Position numbers and translations under genes: made by a program
The notes under the pieces: generated by a model
What the model was told of the DNA's origin: nothing
Seen by the model: the letters and a program-made list of their open reading frames with translations, nothing else
The model's database searches: none
NCBI GenBank assembly: GCA_903881085.1
Contig: CAIRSA010000047.1
Location: forward strand, 1 to 44,479
Direction of reading: 5' to 3'
DNA: 44,479 bases
Origin: an uncultured Acidobacteriia bacterium
GTDB lineage: Bacteria; Acidobacteriota; Terriglobia; Bryobacterales; Bryobacteraceae
In this document: positions 42,567 to 44,479 of the stretch, piece after piece
How the letters are laid out: each line of letters begins with the position of its first letter
Numbering within the stretch: the first letter of the stretch is position 1

Positions 42567-44366
42567 CTATACGCTAATTGCTGCCTTCAACAAATCGAAA
42601 TTACTTTGCGTAATCAATTCAAACCGGATCTCCAGCCGGGTGAACTCGCGCAGAGCCTTGTGCAGATCGTCGTTCGGTAGGTCCGGGCCAGCGACAAACA
42701 GGCTGCCGGCCGCCACCTTAAACGGCAGCACATGATAGTCGCGGATGACGTGCGCCGGAAGAGCACGGGAGATCACCGGCGAAAGATGCTTTGCGTCCAA
42801 CTCAGCCATGGGGATGTTCTGCTGTAGGCTGAGTGCTTCGTATAGCTCATCTTCGGTGATCGCACCCAGCTTCACCATGTGCTCGCCCAGCCGCATGTCC
42901 TTGGGTTTGGTCGAAAGCGCCTGCTCCATCTGTTCGCGAGTGCAGTAGTTACTCATCACCAGCACTTCGCCAAGTTTCGTTTTATGTGCAGTCAACGCCG
43001 CCCGCGTTGGATAGGAGTGATCTGTCTTCAACCACGAGATCCGTTCCTTTTTGATGTAACCGCGTAAGAATTGCAGCATAGCAAATGAGGTTGCCAATAT
43101 ATTGATTGAATTTCCGAAGATTGCCCGCGGAATGGCACCGAAGGCAAACCACCAGCCGTAAAAACGCGAAGTGCAGTACATGCGGCTACCCAACTGAATC
43201 ACCTGGCAGAACAGCGTGGCAGGCAGCAGAAACTGGAGCGGCAATCTTAGTGCTGCGCGCATCAGGCCCCACGGCAGACCCGTCATCACGCTCGTTGCAG
43301 CGGTAAACAGCCCGTAAATAAAAAGCACATTGGCCAGGCCGCTGACGAAATTGCCGATCAGGCCCTTACGGTCGCGCCAGTGCCAATAGATTTGCCCAAT
43401 GCCGCCCTTCCATCCGTGCTTCTGCCAGCCTTGCAGGGAGATGCCGGTGATCCAGCGTGTGCGCTGTTTAACCGCGGAGCGAAAATCGCGAGGGAAATAT
43501 TCACGCGTCGCCACCGGTTCGCCATCCACCATGCGTAGCGGCGCGAACATCTGGCGGCATTTCATGGCGTGTAGCCGGAAACCGTTCTCGTAGTCTTCGG
43601 TGAGGCACGATGGGTCAAAGATGCGATTCATCTCACGATCGGCCAGTTGTTCCAGCGCCCAGCGGGAAAAGCCGGTACCCACGCCGCACGAAGGCATGAA
43701 GCCGCCGAGAATTTCTCGCACCGCCAAGTCCTTCGTCTGATTTTCGGCGAACTCATCGCAGTAAAGCCCGTGAGTGAATTCGCTGAAAGGCGTAGGCAGC
43801 GGCAGCACGGGAATCTGCACCATGTCGTACTTTTCGCTATAGTGATTGATCCAAAGAAACGAAAGCGGATGGATGATGTCTTCGGCATCGTGCGGAAGAA
43901 TGATGTCGAAGCGCACGCCCTCAGCCTCCTCATGCAGCAGCATGCGCTGGTAGATCCAGTTCAGACAGTCTGCTTTCGAGGTCGGCCCATCGTGCGGGCA
44001 CATCGACATCTGCACGTTTTTGAAGCGTGTTTCCAGCTTCCGGACGGCATTAACAGTGTCAAAGTCGTTCGGATAGACGCCAATAAAAATGGTATAGTCG
44101 CGATACTGGATGGCGCTGACGTTGTGAGCCACCATGTCGCTGATCACGTCCGCTTCATGCCACAGCGGGACGTAGACTGCGATGCGCTTTTGTGGCTCCT
44201 CGCGCAGCTGTTCGAGCGAAGGATCGTCCCGCTTCCTGCTGTAGAAACTCAGCAGCCACACGAAATTGATGAATAGATCATCCAGGCCGCTGAGCAATAC
44301 CCAGACTGCGATCGGGAGCAGGATTAAGGTAAGCCACTGGTCAAGAAGCGCTGAGAGTTCCTTCAT
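42567..44366 (-). CDS. NfrB-like membrane glycosyltransferase with MshEN c-di-GMP-type domain
   Basis: The 599-aa protein has one N-terminal membrane helix, a GT2 domain (about 60-330) with the DxD-type HDAED, the TEDYENG acid-base segment and the processive QRTRW motif, several membrane helices (about 345-440), and a C-terminal MshEN/GSPII_E-N domain (about 460-599) with two RLGE/KLGE...L...Q repeats (KLGEVLVMSNYCTREQMEQAL; RLGEHMVKLGAITEDELYEAL). E. coli NfrB has this layout, and its MshEN domain binds c-di-GMP to switch on synthesis of a surface glycan. The window also encodes a c-di-GMP enzyme at 17009. ATG 44366 begins the helix; no partner NfrA gene is in view. Confidence 0.88.
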   Translation of the reverse strand: MKELSALLDQWLTLILLPIAVWVLLSGLDDLFINFVWLLSFYSRKRDDPSLEQLREEPQKRIAVYVPLWHEADVISDMVAHNVSAIQYRDYTIFIGVYPNDFDTVNAVRKLETRFKNVQMSMCPHDGPTSKADCLNWIYQRMLLHEEAEGVRFDIILPHDAEDIIHPLSFLWINHYSEKYDMVQIPVLPLPTPFSEFTHGLYCDEFAENQTKDLAVREILGGFMPSCGVGTGFSRWALEQLADREMNRIFDPSCLTEDYENGFRLHAMKCRQMFAPLRMVDGEPVATREYFPRDFRSAVKQRTRWITGISLQGWQKHGWKGGIGQIYWHWRDRKGLIGNFVSGLANVLFIYGLFTAATSVMTGLPWGLMRAALRLPLQFLLPATLFCQVIQLGSRMYCTSRFYGWWFAFGAIPRAIFGNSINILATSFAMLQFLRGYIKKERISWLKTDHSYPTRAALTAHKTKLGEVLVMSNYCTREQMEQALSTKPKDMRLGEHMVKLGAITEDELYEALSLQQNIPMAELDAKHLSPVISRALPAHVIRDYHVLPFKVAAGSLFVAGPDLPNDDLHKALREFTRLEIRFELITQSNFDLLKAAISV

Positions 44367-44439
44367 GATTCCACCACAAGTACCTAAGTGGGATCACAGC
44401 GGGAAAATTCTCAGATTGAATTGCACAAACCTGGGGACA

Positions 44440-44479
44440 GCCCGCGTGTTTCCGGCAAAAAACATGGAAACACGCGGGC
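44440..44479. repeat. 14-bp inverted repeat at the window end
   Basis: GCCCGCGTGTTTCC (44440-44453) and its perfect complement (44466-44479) enclose ggcaaaaaacat. It is preceded by acctggggacag, a sequence type often seen at REP or IS200/RAYT-like elements. It may be the edge of a mobile element continuing beyond the window. Confidence 0.5.

Overview
The window comes from an Acidobacteriota genome, most likely order Bryobacterales (Solibacter/Bryobacter-like). This is judged from gene content, not from a marker gene. The pointers are three Oar-like TonB-dependent receptors with N-terminal carboxypeptidase-regulatory domains, an acidobacterial-type VWFA-related protein, an acidobacterial PadR regulator, ThuA and DUF1080 proteins, subtilases with tryptophan-glycine hexapeptide repeats, and many short intergenic palindromes. 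No rRNA, tRNA or CRISPR array was found.

Layout. 1-231: a probable 176-bp MITE with a 9-bp target duplication, inserted into a palindromic repeat. 232-8660: a receptor/VWFA pair (minus) divergent from a histidine kinase/OmpR-type regulator pair (plus). 9074-10804: an esterase-SMP-30 fusion. 10852-11742: a PadR regulator with a clear promoter and operator, overlapping a small membrane-protein gene. 11744-15049: a second receptor. 15257-16968: ThuA plus DUF1080. 17009-19504: a bifunctional HD-GYP/GAF/GGDEF c-di-GMP enzyme. 19505-20163: repeats and hairpins. 20164-26687: a secreted-protease island on the minus strand (subtilase, sedolisin, duplicated membrane protein, subtilase). 26882-27240: the wreck of a YncE-type beta-propeller gene. 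27472-30232: an island of GNAT/DUF1778 toxin-antitoxin, PD-(D/E)XK nuclease and VapBC toxin-antitoxin. 30323-33549: an exported SelA-fold PLP protein coupled to a UxaA/GarD dehydratase, then a 46-codon gene. 33604-38044: DUF4126, a methyltransferase, a redoxin and an Aas-type acyltransferase/acyl-ACP synthetase. 38130-41746: a third receptor broken by a one-base frameshift. 42061-44366: a small envelope protein and an NfrB-like glycosyltransferase with a c-di-GMP-binding type (MshEN) C-terminus. The window ends in a 14-bp inverted repeat.

The strongest new signal is the protease island. Two subtilases each end in eight copies of a [GS]-[AV]-V-W-G-[ST] hexapeptide followed by an NGEN C-terminus. 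The sedolisin and one subtilase carry identical paired 11-bp boxes about 40 bp apart upstream, and the other subtilase has a degenerate pair. The membrane protein encoded with one subtilase contains two copies of the membrane sensor module at the N-terminus of the nearby HD-GYP/GGDEF enzyme. Together this suggests a co-regulated extracellular proteolysis system, possibly tied to c-di-GMP. The regulon and the c-di-GMP link are inferences.
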